From Limnohabitans sp. (lineage in GTDB: Bacteria > Pseudomonadota > Gammaproteobacteria > Burkholderiales > Burkholderiaceae_C), in assembly GCA_021300495.1 (NCBI GenBank), contig JAJTDK010000022.1, forward strand, positions 1-58,137: a stretch of DNA of 58,137 nucleotides, given 5' to 3'. This document shows, piece by piece, positions 18,983-27,881 of this stretch. How positions within the stretch are numbered: position 1 is the first letter of the stretch; the number at the start of each line of letters is the position of its first letter. The notes under the pieces are model-generated. The model ran no database searches and had not been told where the DNA came from. It was given only the letters and a program-made list of their open reading frames with translations. A program made the position numbers and the translations under genes.

Positions 18983-18995
18983 CGCCAAATTGGCG
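18983..18995. promoter_or_regulatory. 13-bp perfect palindrome upstream of the Anbu operon
   Basis: CGCCAAATTGGCG sits about 85 bases before the ATG of the ATP-grasp gene, in the only gap that can hold the promoter of the four-gene operon. The arms are 6 bp with a single central base, so it suits a dimeric repressor better than an RNA hairpin. No regulator can be named. Confidence 0.3.
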
Positions 18996-19041
18996 ATATC
19001 GATGCACTAAAAGTGAATGTAGCGCACCAACTTAAAGCTTT

Positions 19042-20358
19042 TTAATGCAACTTGACGGTTGGGTTGGCCTGCTTTGTCAGCATCCTGGCAAGCGTGTAAA
19101 GAGCAGTCTTTAAAAATCCATGAATGGTGAGTTCATGGAGCTTGTACAAAGACAAATACATCAGCTTGGCAAAATAACCTTCGATCATCAAGTTTTTGCC
19201 AATGACGCCCCCCATCATGTTGCCCACTGTGCTGAACTTTCCCAAAGAAACCAAAGAGCCGAAGTCTCGGTAGTGATAAGGCTTCAGTGGTTTTTTAGCA
19301 AACCTTCTTTGAATTTGGCGGTACATATGGGTTGCTTGTTGATGCGCAGCTTGTGCTCTAGGTGGGACAATTCCGCCTCGTCCGCCCTCTTCCTCTGTGC
19401 ACGGACATGCGGCGCAATCTCCCAAAGCAAAAATATCGGAATCAAGTGTGGATTGCAAAGTACTCTGAACCACAATTTGATTCAATTTGTTCGTCTCCAA
19501 GCCTCCAAAATTCTTCAGAAAATCGGGAGCCTTAACACCGGCAGCCCAGACAACCAATTGAGACTCAATCAATTGGCCATCAGACAGACGAATACCGTTT
19601 GGCATCACAGCCATCACCTTGGAGTTTGTAAGTACCTTCACACCCAATTTGCTAATCAGTTGCTCAGTCGTATGTGAGAGCCGAGGATTTAAAGCAGGCA
19701 AGATTCTGTCTGCAGCTTCTATCAAGCTAATTTTTAAATCTTTTTCTGGATCAATGCCACTTAAGCCAAAAGCCACCACCTCACGTGTGGTTCTATGCAG
19801 CTCAGCTGCTAGCTCTACCCCAGTTGCACCAGCGCCAATAATCACAACATGGAGCTGGCTTTGATCAATCAGTTCAGATTGGTGATGAGCGCGAATACAT
19901 GCGTTAACCATTTTGGAATGAAACAGCTTGGCATCCGTTTGATTTTCAAGCTTGAGTGCATATTCCTTCACGCCTTGCGTTCCGAAATCATTACTCAGGC
20001 TACCAATGCAAATGACCAAGGTATCGTATTCAATTTTTTGTACAGGCGTGACAGGGGAATTTTCGGCATCCAAGTAAGGCGCTAAGTCAATGGTTTTATT
20101 CAATCGATCCAAGCCCTTGAGCTCTCCGATCCTGAAAATAAAATGATTCCAATGGGCATGGGCCATGTAATCAACTTCGTGATCACCAAAATCCATACTG
20201 CCAGATGCAATTTCGTGAAGCTTAGGCTTCCAAATATGGGTGCGACTCTTATCTACTAAAGTGACACTGACATCTTTATCTCGTCGGTATGCCCTGCCAA
20301 GACGAGTAGCCAGCTCAAGACCACCAGCACCACCGCCCACAATTACAATTTTATGCAT
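19042..20358 (-). CDS. Type II NADH:quinone oxidoreductase (NDH-2)
   Basis: The 438-residue flavoprotein has two Rossmann folds: FAD at HKIVIVGGGAGGLELATRLG (residues 2-21) and NAD(P)H at HVVIIGAGATGVELAAEL near 170. The quinone-oxidoreductase segment DIFALGDCAACP follows near 310. The C-terminus has an amphipathic, positively charged stretch (YKLHELTIHGFLKTALYTLARML) that would attach it to the membrane. It passes electrons from NADH to quinone without pumping protons. A small cysteine-pair gene lies just 6 bases upstream, so the two form an operon. Confidence 0.9.
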   Translation of the reverse strand: MHKIVIVGGGAGGLELATRLGRAYRRDKDVSVTLVDKSRTHIWKPKLHEIASGSMDFGDHEVDYMAHAHWNHFIFRIGELKGLDRLNKTIDLAPYLDAENSPVTPVQKIEYDTLVICIGSLSNDFGTQGVKEYALKLENQTDAKLFHSKMVNACIRAHHQSELIDQSQLHVVIIGAGATGVELAAELHRTTREVVAFGLSGIDPEKDLKISLIEAADRILPALNPRLSHTTEQLISKLGVKVLTNSKVMAVMPNGIRLSDGQLIESQLVVWAAGVKAPDFLKNFGGLETNKLNQIVVQSTLQSTLDSDIFALGDCAACPCTEEEGGRGGIVPPRAQAAHQQATHMYRQIQRRFAKKPLKPYHYRDFGSLVSLGKFSTVGNMMGGVIGKNLMIEGYFAKLMYLSLYKLHELTIHGFLKTALYTLARMLTKQANPTVKLH

Positions 20359-20364
20359 ATGAAT

Positions 20365-20646
20365 TTATGCTGCGAAGCCGCCCGACTTAGTTGCAGAGAA
20401 ACTGAACCCACCCTTAAGTTGATCTGGCGCCAATTCTTGGGTCCAAGATTCGCAGGCGTTGTAATCATGTACCTCTGGGAAATATTGCATGAGTTGAAAC
20501 TTTCGCATGATGTAACTGCTGTTGAAATAATCTAAACCACATCGGAGTCCTGTCGAGGCGGTCTGAGATGGCAGCACATAGCCGCAGGAATCACATCTGG
20601 GATCAGGCTGCTTAAGTACTTCCAATTGAGAATAATTTTGAGACAT
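20365..20646 (-). CDS. Small conserved-looking protein with a CxxC pair, unknown function
   Basis: From the ATG at 20644-20646 the product is 93 residues. It starts MSQNYSQLEVLKQPDPRCDSCGYVLP and carries a further Cys in GLRCGLDYF and another in NACESW. The CDSC pair near residues 18-21 followed by a single Cys after about 15 residues suggests a metal or redox site. There is no signal peptide or membrane segment. I do not recognise the family. It is transcribed with the NDH-2 gene (6-base gap). Confidence 0.6.
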   Translation of the reverse strand: MSQNYSQLEVLKQPDPRCDSCGYVLPSQTASTGLRCGLDYFNSSYIMRKFQLMQYFPEVHDYNACESWTQELAPDQLKGGFSFSATKSGGFAA

Positions 20647-20968
20647 AGTCAGTTTCAAAGCCTTCGTTGCAAAAACAAGCAAAATAAATGAACAGATCGC
20701 ATTTCATTTATCAAGCAAATTTCATGTCAACTTTCCACCACCTATATTCGCACGCTTTTGGGGCTTTAGACCCACAAAATTCATTGAAATCATTCGTTTT
20801 GGTGCAACCATTCGGTAAGACTACCATTAAATGCCGTTATTCACGCGTGAGTGCGAAAACTGTAATTAGAATCAAGACCGTGCACAAAAATCCAAAGCCA
20901 TCTTGGCAGGCTACAAAACCAGTGACAACAATCGCGTTGAAGAAGCTAAAAGTTTTCCCACACACATC
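20647..20968. other. Intergenic stretch before ureD, no gene seen
   Basis: This A+T-rich gap separates two divergent operons and must hold the promoters of the NDH-2 and urease operons. I see one perfect palindrome (TCACGCGTGA, 20841-20850). I do not see a convincing sigma-54 or NtrC site, although nitrogen control would be expected for a urease operon. An open frame crossing it has no ribosome-binding site and no recognisable product. Confidence 0.5.
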
Positions 20969-21802
20969 ATGAATGGCTGGCACGCTGCACTTCAGCTAGA
21001 TTACCAACGCAAAGCAGAACGTACAGATGTTGTTCATCTGCATAACGGGCCATTGCGTGTTCTTAAAAGTTTGTATCCAGAGGGTCCTGAAATATGCCAT
21101 ACGGTATTGGTTCACCCGCCAAGTGGTTTAGTAGGTGGTGATCGAATTGATATACGCTTGACGGTGAACCCACAAGCCCATGCTTTGGTCACCACGCCAG
21201 GGGCAACACGCTTTTATCGCACCGAAAAAGGTTTAGCCTCGCAAGAGGTAGTTGCAAAGATTCATCAAAACGCCAGACTCGAATGGTTGCCACTAGAGAC
21301 CATTGCTTATAACAATTGCCAAGGCCTCAACAAAGTATGTTTTGACATAGATGCTGGAGGCGAATTAATCGCTTGGGATATTACCGCCTTGGGCCTTCCC
21401 ACTGCCTCCTTGCCATTTGAGCAAGGTCAACTGCAACAGCATATGGAAATTAAAAATATCTGGTTAGAACGAGGCTTAATCGATGCCAAGGACCAGCGCT
21501 TGATGTCGGGACTACTAGGACTTGCTAACCATCGTTGCACCTCTACTTTAATTTTCGCAACTGGCACTGATATGTCAAGACCGAAAAGGGACTTAGCTCT
21601 TTCGCTTGCACGCGGTGTATTGAGCAATGATCCCAACGGCGTATTTGCTGGGGCAACCTCCCCTCATCCTCGTGTGGTGGTGATACGGGCTTTGTCACCT
21701 TTGGTAGAGCCCACACAGACCCTATTTAGAGCAGTGTGGGCCGCTTGGCGCACTGGTATGTGGGAGATAAAAAATACGCCGCCACGCATTTGGTCCATGT
21801 AG
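20969..21802 (+). CDS. ureD: Urease accessory protein UreD
   Basis: From the ATG at 20969 the product is 277 residues; upstream in-frame alternatives add an unlike N-terminus. Family motifs are GPLRVLKSLYPEGPEICHTVLVHPPSGLVGGDRIDI, TTPGATRFYRT and LPLETIAYNNCQ. UreD (UreH) is the scaffold that binds apo-urease and, with UreF and UreG, lets nickel and CO2 reach the active site. It is first in the plus-strand cluster ureD-(relic)-ureA-small gene-ureB-ureC-ureE-ureF-ureG. The 520-base gap to ureA, holding a reversed urtE relic, is a rearrangement. Confidence 0.9.
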   Translation: MNGWHAALQLDYQRKAERTDVVHLHNGPLRVLKSLYPEGPEICHTVLVHPPSGLVGGDRIDIRLTVNPQAHALVTTPGATRFYRTEKGLASQEVVAKIHQNARLEWLPLETIAYNNCQGLNKVCFDIDAGGELIAWDITALGLPTASLPFEQGQLQQHMEIKNIWLERGLIDAKDQRLMSGLLGLANHRCTSTLIFATGTDMSRPKRDLALSLARGVLSNDPNGVFAGATSPHPRVVVIRALSPLVEPTQTLFRAVWAAWRTGMWEIKNTPPRIWSM

Positions 21803-21804
21803 GC

Positions 21805-22050
21805 TTAAATAGATACCAGTTGCCGAATGCCTTTGCTTTGCATCTCGCTACCTAAGCCCATAGCGATGACTTCGCCACGCTCCATCACCAAATAGTCATC
21901 GGCCAATTCTTCAGCAAAATCGTAATACTGTTCGCACAACAAAATAGCCATATTGCCACGGCCTGCTAGCATTCGAATGACACGACCAATGTCTTTGATG
22001 ATGCTAGGCTGAATACCCTCAGTGGGTTCATCCCAAGCGAAGAACTGCAA
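21805..22050 (-). pseudogene. urtE: C-terminal fragment of the urea ABC transporter ATPase UrtE
   Basis: The frame encodes DEPTEGIQPSIIKDIGRVIRML, MAILLCEQYYDFAEELADDYLVMERGEV and a normal C-terminus. These match the Walker B to C-terminus of UrtE, the ATPase of the urea ABC importer; the intact protein is about 230-250 residues. Walker A, the signature motif and everything before Walker B are absent; the sequence just upstream is open for some codons but does not look like UrtE. It lies on the opposite strand, two bases after ureD ends. No urtA-D are in the window, so the urea importer has been lost or moved. Confidence 0.8.
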
Positions 22051-22211
22051 CGCTGTATAGCTTTCTGCAAGGGCTGTGCCAACACTTGGGTTTTCAATCC
22101 TGCTGAGAGTGAAAATGACCTAATTCGAATCAATTTAGAACGAGTTTCTCCACACAAGAGGCAGGCCAGATTCCAAAAAATGAACCAATTTTGTGCATTT
22201 CATCTGTGTCA

Positions 22212-22242
22212 GCACCAAAAAAGCTATGCCCTTTTGCGGTGC
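22212..22242. promoter_or_regulatory. Inverted repeat before ureA
   Basis: The arms GCACCAAAAAAG (22212-22223) and CTTTTGCGGTGC (22231-22242) pair at 10 of 12 positions across a 7-base spacer. The element is about 80 bases upstream of ureA. The GCACC/GGTGC ends recall NtrC half sites, but the distance between them is too long for a normal NtrC site. It could be an operator or a weak hairpin. Confidence 0.3.
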
Positions 22243-22322
22243 AGCCCAAAGATTTTCAAAAAGCACAAAGGTATGCATGTAGCTTGATGTAAGCTTGAAT
22301 CTGAACTTCAAAAGAGTGCACC

Positions 22323-22625
22323 ATGGAACTCACCCCGCGCGAAAAAGACAAACTCCTTATATTTACAGCAGGGCTCTTGGCCGAGCGCCGAAAAGCCCGT
22401 GGCCTTCAATTGAATTACCCAGAAGCTGTGGCCTACATCAGTGCAGCCGTCATGGAAGGTGCACGCGATGGCAAAACCGTGGCCCAACTCATGAGCGAAG
22501 GCCGCAGCCTTTTAACTCGCTCAGACGTCATGGAAGGAATTGCAGAAATGATTCCAGACATTCAAATAGAAGCCACTTTCCCTGACGGCACTAAACTCGT
22601 CACCGTGCACCAACCCATTGTTTAA
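22323..22625 (+). CDS. ureA: Urease gamma subunit
   Basis: This is a full-length 100-residue gamma subunit with typical motifs: [51 protein letters not shown], and the C-terminal [14 protein letters not shown]. It assembles with UreB and UreC into the (abc)3 urease that hydrolyses urea to ammonia and carbamate. It is separated from ureB by a 56-codon gene instead of being adjacent. Confidence 0.95.
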   Translation: MELTPREKDKLLIFTAGLLAERRKARGLQLNYPEAVAYISAAVMEGARDGKTVAQLMSEGRSLLTRSDVMEGIAEMIPDIQIEATFPDGTKLVTVHQPIV

Positions 22626-22638
22626 AAGCGAGGCTGCT

Positions 22639-22809
22639 ATGCAACTATTTTCTCGGTTCATCTTTTGTTTGTTTGCACTTTCAGCACAAGCCCATGAAGG
22701 GCATGGCATAGAAGGCACTTCCCACTACCACGCAAGTGATGTATGGGGATTTGTGATGGCACTTTGTATGGGTGCTTTTATCTGGTGGCTTAACGGCCGA
22801 GGCAAGTGA
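22639..22809 (+). CDS. Small His-rich membrane or periplasmic protein between ureA and ureB
   Basis: Starting at the ATG at 22639 (ribosome-binding site GAGG just upstream), the 56-residue product has a signal-like segment ([18 protein letters not shown]). After it comes a His-rich stretch ([13 protein letters not shown], residues 19-31), then one membrane segment ([16 protein letters not shown]) and a short basic end (NGRGK). The AHEGHG start of the mature part recalls the nickel permease family HupE/UreJ, but the protein is far too short to be one. It sits 13 bases after ureA and 7 before ureB. A role in nickel handling at the membrane is a guess from the histidines and the operon. Confidence 0.65.
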   Translation: MQLFSRFIFCLFALSAQAHEGHGIEGTSHYHASDVWGFVMALCMGAFIWWLNGRGK

Positions 22810-22816
22810 GGCACGC

Positions 22817-23131
22817 ATGACACCTGGTGAACTTTTAATTGACGAGGGCCAACATGTCCTCAATCCGAATCGACGCACTGTCACTGTTGTAGTGCAAAAC
22901 ACGGGCGACCGCCCTATACAGGTCGGCTCCCACTACCACTTTGCTGAAACAAACGCAGCACTTGGGTTCGATCGTGCAACTGCGCAAGGCATGCGTTTAA
23001 ACATTGCATCAGGTACCGCTGTGCGATTCGAACCAGGCCAACAAAGAACTGTTGAACTGGTGGACTACGCTGGCAACAGACAGGTGTTTGGTTTTCGCGG
23101 CTTGACCAACGGCCCTCTTTTATCCAAATAA
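22817..23131 (+). CDS. ureB: Urease beta subunit
   Basis: The true start is the ATG at 22817 ([11 protein letters not shown]), giving 104 residues; earlier in-frame codons overlap the small gene and are unlike UreB. Diagnostic motifs are [62 protein letters not shown] and the end [14 protein letters not shown]. It forms the structural core contacts with UreC. It is 23 bases before ureC. Confidence 0.95.
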   Translation: MTPGELLIDEGQHVLNPNRRTVTVVVQNTGDRPIQVGSHYHFAETNAALGFDRATAQGMRLNIASGTAVRFEPGQQRTVELVDYAGNRQVFGFRGLTNGPLLSK

Positions 23132-23154
23132 ATTAAGCGCAAGGAAAAATCCGT

Positions 23155-24897
23155 ATGGCAACGATTGGCAAACGCGCTTACGCTGAAATGTTTGGTCCAA
23201 CCGTGGGCGACAGAGTTCGCTTAGCGGATACCGACTTGGTCATTGAAGTCGAACAAGACCTCACCTTACGTGCTGGTGGTTACGGTGAAGAAGTGAAATT
23301 TGGTGGCGGCAAAACTATTCGTGATGGCATGGCGCAAAGCCAACGGACACGCGATGGCACAGGTACGGGTGCTCAAGCAGGTGGTGCAGTGGATACCGTT
23401 TTAACCAATGCGTTGATAGTTGACCACTGGGGAATCGTGAAAGCCGACATCGGATTAAAAGACGGTCGCATCTTTGCAATAGGTAAAGCAGGCAACCCAG
23501 ACACGCAACCAGGCGTTGACATCGTGATTGGCCCTGGCACCGAGATCATCAGTTGCGAGGGCAATATCGTCACTGCGGGTGGAATTGATACCCACATCCA
23601 CTTCATTGCCCCACAGCAGATTGAAGAAGCACTCACCAGCGGTGTGACCACCATGATAGGTGGTGGCACAGGGCCAGCTACCGGAACATTTGCAACAACG
23701 TGCACACCAGGTGCTTGGAATTTGGAACGCATGCTGCAGGCCGCAGATGCTTTTCCTATGAATTTAGGTTTTTTGGGCAAAGGCAATGCCTCTTTGCCGG
23801 ATGCGCTTCATGAACAGATCGATGCAGGCGCTATTGGCCTTAAATTGCACGAAGACTGGGGGACCACACCCGCTGCGATTGATAACTGTTTGAACGTGGC
23901 TGAAGCGACGGATACACAAGTAGCCATTCATACCGACACCTTGAATGAATCTGGCTTTGTAGAAGATACGGTTGCAGCTTTCAAAGGTCGTACTATTCAT
24001 ACCTTCCATACCGAAGGTGCTGGTGGCGGACACGCGCCTGACATCTTGAAGGTGGTAGGCGAAGCCAATGTGTTGCCATCTTCCACCAACCCCACTCGCC
24101 CTTACACCATCAACACACTGGACGAACACGTCGACATGCTGATGGTTTGCCATCACCTGGACCCTGCCATTGCAGAAGACTTGGCGTTTGCTGAGAGTCG
24201 TATTCGTCGAGAGACGATTGCTGCAGAAGATATATTGCACGACTTAGGCGCAATCAGCATGTTTAGCTCTGACAGCCAAGCCATGGGTCGTGTTGGCGAA
24301 GTCATTATTCGCACTTGGCAAACAGCTCACAAAATGAAATTGCAACGAGGCAAGTTACCAGGCGACTCCGATAGGCATGACAACTTTCGCGTCAAACGCT
24401 ACATTGCTAAATATGCCATCAACCCTGCAATTGCGCACGGTATTAGCCACGAAGTCGGTAGTGTCGAAGTTGGTAAATGGGCCGACTTGGTTATTTGGAA
24501 GCCGGCTTTTTTTGGCATCAAACCCGCTGTCATTTTGAAAGGTGGCTTCATTGCAATGGCCGCCATGGGTGACCCCAATGCCTCTATCCCCACACCACAG
24601 CCTGTGCATTACCGCCCCATGTTTGGTGCATTCGGTGGTGCGTTAGCGCGTGGGTCTCTCACTTTTGTATCACAAGCAGGTTTGGCTGCGGGCATTGGTT
24701 CTGGATTTGGTTTAAAAAAGACATTGAGCGCCGTTAAAAACATACGCAACATTGGCAAACGCCACATGATCCACAACGACTATGTGCCGCGCATGGAAGT
24801 CGATGCACAAACCTATGCCGTACGTGCGGATGGCCATTTGCTGACCTGCGAACCTGCGCACAGCTTGCCGATGACGCAACGCTACTTTTTGTTCTGA
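23155..24897 (+). CDS. ureC: Urease alpha (catalytic) subunit
   Basis: The 580-residue amidohydrolase carries all nickel-site residues: the HxH pair in [10 protein letters not shown], the carbamylated Lys in [12 protein letters not shown] with its neighbouring His, further His ligands in [17 protein letters not shown] and [12 protein letters not shown], and the Asp in [11 protein letters not shown]. The mobile-flap Cys and His are in MVCHHLDP. It is intact and predicted active. Its stop overlaps the ureE start (TGATG). Confidence 0.97.
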   Translation: MATIGKRAYAEMFGPTVGDRVRLADTDLVIEVEQDLTLRAGGYGEEVKFGGGKTIRDGMAQSQRTRDGTGTGAQAGGAVDTVLTNALIVDHWGIVKADIGLKDGRIFAIGKAGNPDTQPGVDIVIGPGTEIISCEGNIVTAGGIDTHIHFIAPQQIEEALTSGVTTMIGGGTGPATGTFATTCTPGAWNLERMLQAADAFPMNLGFLGKGNASLPDALHEQIDAGAIGLKLHEDWGTTPAAIDNCLNVAEATDTQVAIHTDTLNESGFVEDTVAAFKGRTIHTFHTEGAGGGHAPDILKVVGEANVLPSSTNPTRPYTINTLDEHVDMLMVCHHLDPAIAEDLAFAESRIRRETIAAEDILHDLGAISMFSSDSQAMGRVGEVIIRTWQTAHKMKLQRGKLPGDSDRHDNFRVKRYIAKYAINPAIAHGISHEVGSVEVGKWADLVIWKPAFFGIKPAVILKGGFIAMAAMGDPNASIPTPQPVHYRPMFGAFGGALARGSLTFVSQAGLAAGIGSGFGLKKTLSAVKNIRNIGKRHMIHNDYVPRMEVDAQTYAVRADGHLLTCEPAHSLPMTQRYFLF

Positions 24898-25421
24898 TGC
24901 TTGCCTGCTCTAAATTAATTGTCGGTGGCAAAGGGCTTGCGAGTGTGTTGCTCAAGCGCGCTAGTTCTGTATCGCTAGATTGGGACGTCAGACAAAAAAG
25001 TCGTTTTGAAACTGTCGATTCACTCGGCAGATCATTAGGTGTTTTTTTGAGCCGAGGCACAGTAATTCGTGGTGGCGATGTCTTAGTCGCTGAAGACGGC
25101 TCTCTCATTCAGGTGAATGCTGAGCCACAAGAAGTGTTGCGCATTACGGCTTGCACCATCCACGGAAGCCCTTTTGATTTGACGCGTGCCGCCTACCACC
25201 TTGGCAATCGCCATGTGCCGATTGAATTAAATCCGGATCACCTCAAGATTGAACCTGACCATGTACTAGCCGAGATGTTGCGTGCGATGCATTTGACAGT
25301 GAACACGGTACATGAGGCATTTGAACCAGAAGGCGGTGCATACAGCAGCGGTGGTCATCATCATGGACACAGCCATGCAAATGGACACGACCACGACGGG
25401 CACGCTTCGCATGAGCACTGA
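24897..25421 (+). CDS. ureE: Urease accessory protein UreE, nickel chaperone
   Basis: The 174-residue protein has the UreE N-terminal peptide-binding domain ([30 protein letters not shown]), the metal-binding C-terminal domain ([12 protein letters not shown] with the conserved His) and a histidine-rich tail (about a dozen His in the last 25 residues). UreE delivers Ni2+ to the UreG-containing activation complex. The gene overlaps ureC by 1 base and ureF by 11. Confidence 0.95.
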   Translation: MLACSKLIVGGKGLASVLLKRASSVSLDWDVRQKSRFETVDSLGRSLGVFLSRGTVIRGGDVLVAEDGSLIQVNAEPQEVLRITACTIHGSPFDLTRAAYHLGNRHVPIELNPDHLKIEPDHVLAEMLRAMHLTVNTVHEAFEPEGGAYSSGGHHHGHSHANGHDHDGHASHEH

Positions 25422-26124
25422 CCCTCAATCTCCCGATAAAAACTCTCTGGAAACGCCACCACTTATTCAGCTGATGTGGCTGGCCTCTCCTGCCCTGCCC
25501 ATTGGCGGGTTCTCTTACTCTGAAGGGTTAGAAGCGGCGATTGACAAAGGCTTGGTGCACGACCAAGACAGCGCATGCATTTGGCTACTAGACCAATTGC
25601 ACCATTCACAAGCACGTGGTGATATGGCTGTTCTGGCACAAATGGTGATTGCTTGGCAAGCACGCGACACGCAACGCCTCACAGAATTGAGCGAATGGGT
25701 CCATGCGACGCGCGAGACGGCTGAATTGCGTTTGCAGTCTGAGCAAATGGGGCGATCGATGTTGGAGTGGCTTCGCAATCAAAATACTGTGGAAGCAGAA
25801 ATTGTGGACCTTTGCAATGCACTTGTCCCCACCTACCCCCTCACTTTCTCTTTGGCTTTGTCCCTGACTGGTGCACCCATAGAGCAGTGCTTGCAAACCT
25901 ATGCATTTGGATGGGCAGAAAATATGGTGCAAGCTGCGTTGAAATCAATTCCGCTAGGACAAAATTCTGGACAACGCGTACTTTTAGCTCTGGCACAAAA
26001 CATTTCAGAAGCAGTTTCTCAGGCATTGGCTACCACTGACGAGACACGTCAAGTGTTCTCACCCATGCTAGCTATTTTGTCAGCACAACACGAAACCCAA
26101 TATTCGAGATTATTCAGATCATGA
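25411..26124 (+). CDS. ureF: Urease accessory protein UreF
   Basis: From the ATG at 25411 the product is 237 residues; earlier in-frame codons are the reading of the ureE His tail in another frame. Family motifs are [44 protein letters not shown] and [21 protein letters not shown]. UreF bridges UreD and UreG and gates GTP-dependent nickel insertion. It overlaps ureE by 11 and ureG by 4 bases. Confidence 0.95.
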   Translation: MSTDPQSPDKNSLETPPLIQLMWLASPALPIGGFSYSEGLEAAIDKGLVHDQDSACIWLLDQLHHSQARGDMAVLAQMVIAWQARDTQRLTELSEWVHATRETAELRLQSEQMGRSMLEWLRNQNTVEAEIVDLCNALVPTYPLTFSLALSLTGAPIEQCLQTYAFGWAENMVQAALKSIPLGQNSGQRVLLALAQNISEAVSQALATTDETRQVFSPMLAILSAQHETQYSRLFRS

Positions 26125-26777
26125 GCACACTCCACAACATTGCACAACGCACTAAAAAACTTCCCCCTCTGCGTGTTGGCATTGGCGGTCCCGTGGGTTC
26201 AGGCAAAACCACATTGCTTGAAATGCTCTGCAAAGCGATGCGCGAACGTTACGACTTAGTCGCCATTACCAACGACATCTACACCAAAGAAGACCAGCGC
26301 CTACTCACCGTCAGCGGTGCATTAGCAGCTGAACGAATCATGGGAGTGGAAACTGGTGGATGCCCACACACCGCGATTCGTGAAGATGCGTCCATCAATC
26401 TAGAAGCGATTGACCGCATGCTGGTGGAGTTTCCCAACGCAGATGTGGTATTTATTGAGAGCGGCGGCGATAACCTGGCTGCTACTTTCAGCCCAGAGCT
26501 AAGCGACTTGACGATCTACGTGATTGATGTGGCAGCTGGAGAAAAAATTCCGCGTAAAGGCGGTCCTGGCATTACTAAAAGTGATTTGTTTGTGATCAAC
26601 AAAACCGACTTGGCACCTTATGTCGGCGCAGATTTATCCGTGATGGAAGCAGACACCATTCGCATGCGAACCAACGCACAAGGGTTGAAGCCTTTTGTGA
26701 TGACCAATTTGCGTAATCTCACCGGCTTGCAAGATGTGGTGGACTTTATTGTGTCTAAAGGGATGCTTCCGAAGTGA
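26121..26777 (+). CDS. ureG: Urease accessory GTPase UreG
   Basis: The 218-residue SIMIBI-class GTPase has the P-loop GGPVGSGKT (22-30), the nickel-binding Cys-Pro-His motif in [16 protein letters not shown], switch segment [15 protein letters not shown] and the guanine-specificity motif VINKTDLAP. It uses GTP to drive Ni2+ transfer into urease. It closes the operon; no clear terminator hairpin is seen in the 53 bases before the convergent marR gene. Confidence 0.96.
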   Translation: MSTLHNIAQRTKKLPPLRVGIGGPVGSGKTTLLEMLCKAMRERYDLVAITNDIYTKEDQRLLTVSGALAAERIMGVETGGCPHTAIREDASINLEAIDRMLVEFPNADVVFIESGGDNLAATFSPELSDLTIYVIDVAAGEKIPRKGGPGITKSDLFVINKTDLAPYVGADLSVMEADTIRMRTNAQGLKPFVMTNLRNLTGLQDVVDFIVSKGMLPK

Positions 26778-26830
26778 TGTTGAACTGCTTAACATGACTT
26801 GTTCTATGTTCGGGCACAAAGTGACAGCGC

Positions 26831-27388
26831 TTAGTGATCAATCATTTTTTTCGATTGCCATTGAGTTTTACTTCCGCCCTTTCTTCGTGCAGAAGCATGC
26901 TCGGGCTTGAAGGATTCAGTAGCCGCTTTTGCTCTTAAATGTAGAGCGCTCATGAGCTTGGCCAATTCATCACGCTGGACATCACTGAGATCTTGAAGAA
27001 TTTCATTGTGAAGTTGCACAACCTTTGGGAAAAACTTTTCATAAAGCGCTTTACCCTGCTGAGTAATTCCAATGATGGCACGTCTTCCATCGCCTTTGAC
27101 TTTATGGCGATCTACCAAGCCTTTAGCCATCAATGTTCTCAGCGTTTTGGAAGCTTGGGAACGGTCAATTGTGGTTCTACTTGCCAAGTCGGATGGCGAC
27201 ATTTCTCCTAATTTGGCCAACATGGCCACAAATTGCCATTCTTCACGAGTGATACCAATGTCACCTTCACAGATACGCGTTACAACTGAACCGCTTAGGC
27301 TCAAGAATTCATACACTACAAAATTGAAGAGATCAAAGATCGATTGAGGATCTTTAAAATTCGGATAAGGACTTTGGCTGTCTTGCAT
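26831..27388 (-). CDS. MarR-family transcriptional regulator
   Basis: The 185-residue protein has a winged helix: EEWQFVAMLAKLGEMSPSDLASRTTIDRSQASKTLRTLMAKGLVDRHKVKGDGRRAIIGITQQG. The wing (DGRR) and a long C-terminal dimerisation helix are present, with a basic tail (ARRKGGSKTQWQSKKM). MarR proteins usually repress their own and neighbouring genes and are released by small aromatic or other ligands. Its start faces a 56-bp module (27426-27481) that recurs upstream of the aminotransferase at 30543, which makes that operon a likely target. Confidence 0.9.
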   Translation of the reverse strand: MQDSQSPYPNFKDPQSIFDLFNFVVYEFLSLSGSVVTRICEGDIGITREEWQFVAMLAKLGEMSPSDLASRTTIDRSQASKTLRTLMAKGLVDRHKVKGDGRRAIIGITQQGKALYEKFFPKVVQLHNEILQDLSDVQRDELAKLMSALHLRAKAATESFKPEHASARRKGGSKTQWQSKKMIDH

Positions 27389-27425
27389 GACTTAAATAAA
27401 TCCCATAAATCACCATGAGCACTAG

Positions 27426-27481
27426 GGGGAAAACCTAAGGATAGTTGATTTTATCTATTAAACCAAGTTGTCTATGCTCTA
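27426..27481 (+). promoter_or_regulatory. 56-bp promoter/operator module, copy A
   Basis: This stretch between the MarR gene and the small HTH gene matches copy B (30483-30538) at 48 of 56 positions without gaps. Both share GGGGAAAACCT, GATTTTATC, ACCAAG and TGTCTAT blocks. The segment GATAG...TTTTATC contains a GATA/TATC dyad suited to a dimeric regulator. TATGCT near the 3' end could be a -10 element for the plus strand. The module is also within 40 bases of the MarR start on the other strand. Confidence 0.6.
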
Positions 27482-27528
27482 ACACTTGAACACTGCAAGC
27501 ATCCACCCAATAAGCTCCCTATGAGATC

Positions 27529-27759
27529 ATGGAAATGAACAAAGACTTATTCTGGACTTCTGAAAATGCTACAACGCTCAGCATCTTGAGAACAGGAAAG
27601 GGGCTGGATGTATTTCAAGTGGCAAGGATGGCTAATCTGAGCGTACAACATGTCAATGAGCTAGAAAGCCTGGAGCCACTCGCCGAGAGAAGCTACTTTT
27701 ACTCACCAGAAATCAAGGCTCAAATGGGCCACCGCCTTCTGGCTTTATTGCAAAAGTAA
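27529..27759 (+). CDS. Small helix-turn-helix-like protein
   Basis: The 76-residue protein has a probable HTH core, SILRTGKGLDVFQVARMANLSVQHVNELE (about 18-46), resembling XRE/RodZ-type N-terminal HTH domains, and ends with FYSPEIKAQMGHRLLALL. There is a second ATG two codons in, preceded by GGAA, so the start could be 27535. No partner domain is present. It may be a co-regulator or antitoxin-like DNA-binding protein. I do not recognise a characterised relative. Confidence 0.55.
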   Translation: MEMNKDLFWTSENATTLSILRTGKGLDVFQVARMANLSVQHVNELESLEPLAERSYFYSPEIKAQMGHRLLALLQK

Positions 27760-27881
27760 TTTAACTTGTAAGTTCAGGGTCGAGCAAGATTGCACCATCC
27801 TCTAATTCAAGGAGGGGTAAACCCGATTGGTACGAATATTTCCAAAGTATTTAATCTCAAGATAGGTTTGATTTTTATTCC

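Noticed and set aside
20688-20972. Open frame of 94 codons before ureD
   Set aside because: No ribosome-binding site, composition like intergenic DNA, and no recognisable motif. It overlaps the ureD start in another frame.
22212-22242. NtrC enhancer site before ureA
   Set aside because: The GCACC and GGTGC ends are 21 bases apart, while an NtrC site needs about 7 between such half sites. No sigma-54 promoter is visible downstream.
25312-25410. Longer start for ureF
   Set aside because: The extra 33 codons are the His-tail region of ureE read in another frame and do not resemble UreF. The ATG at 25411 fits the family.
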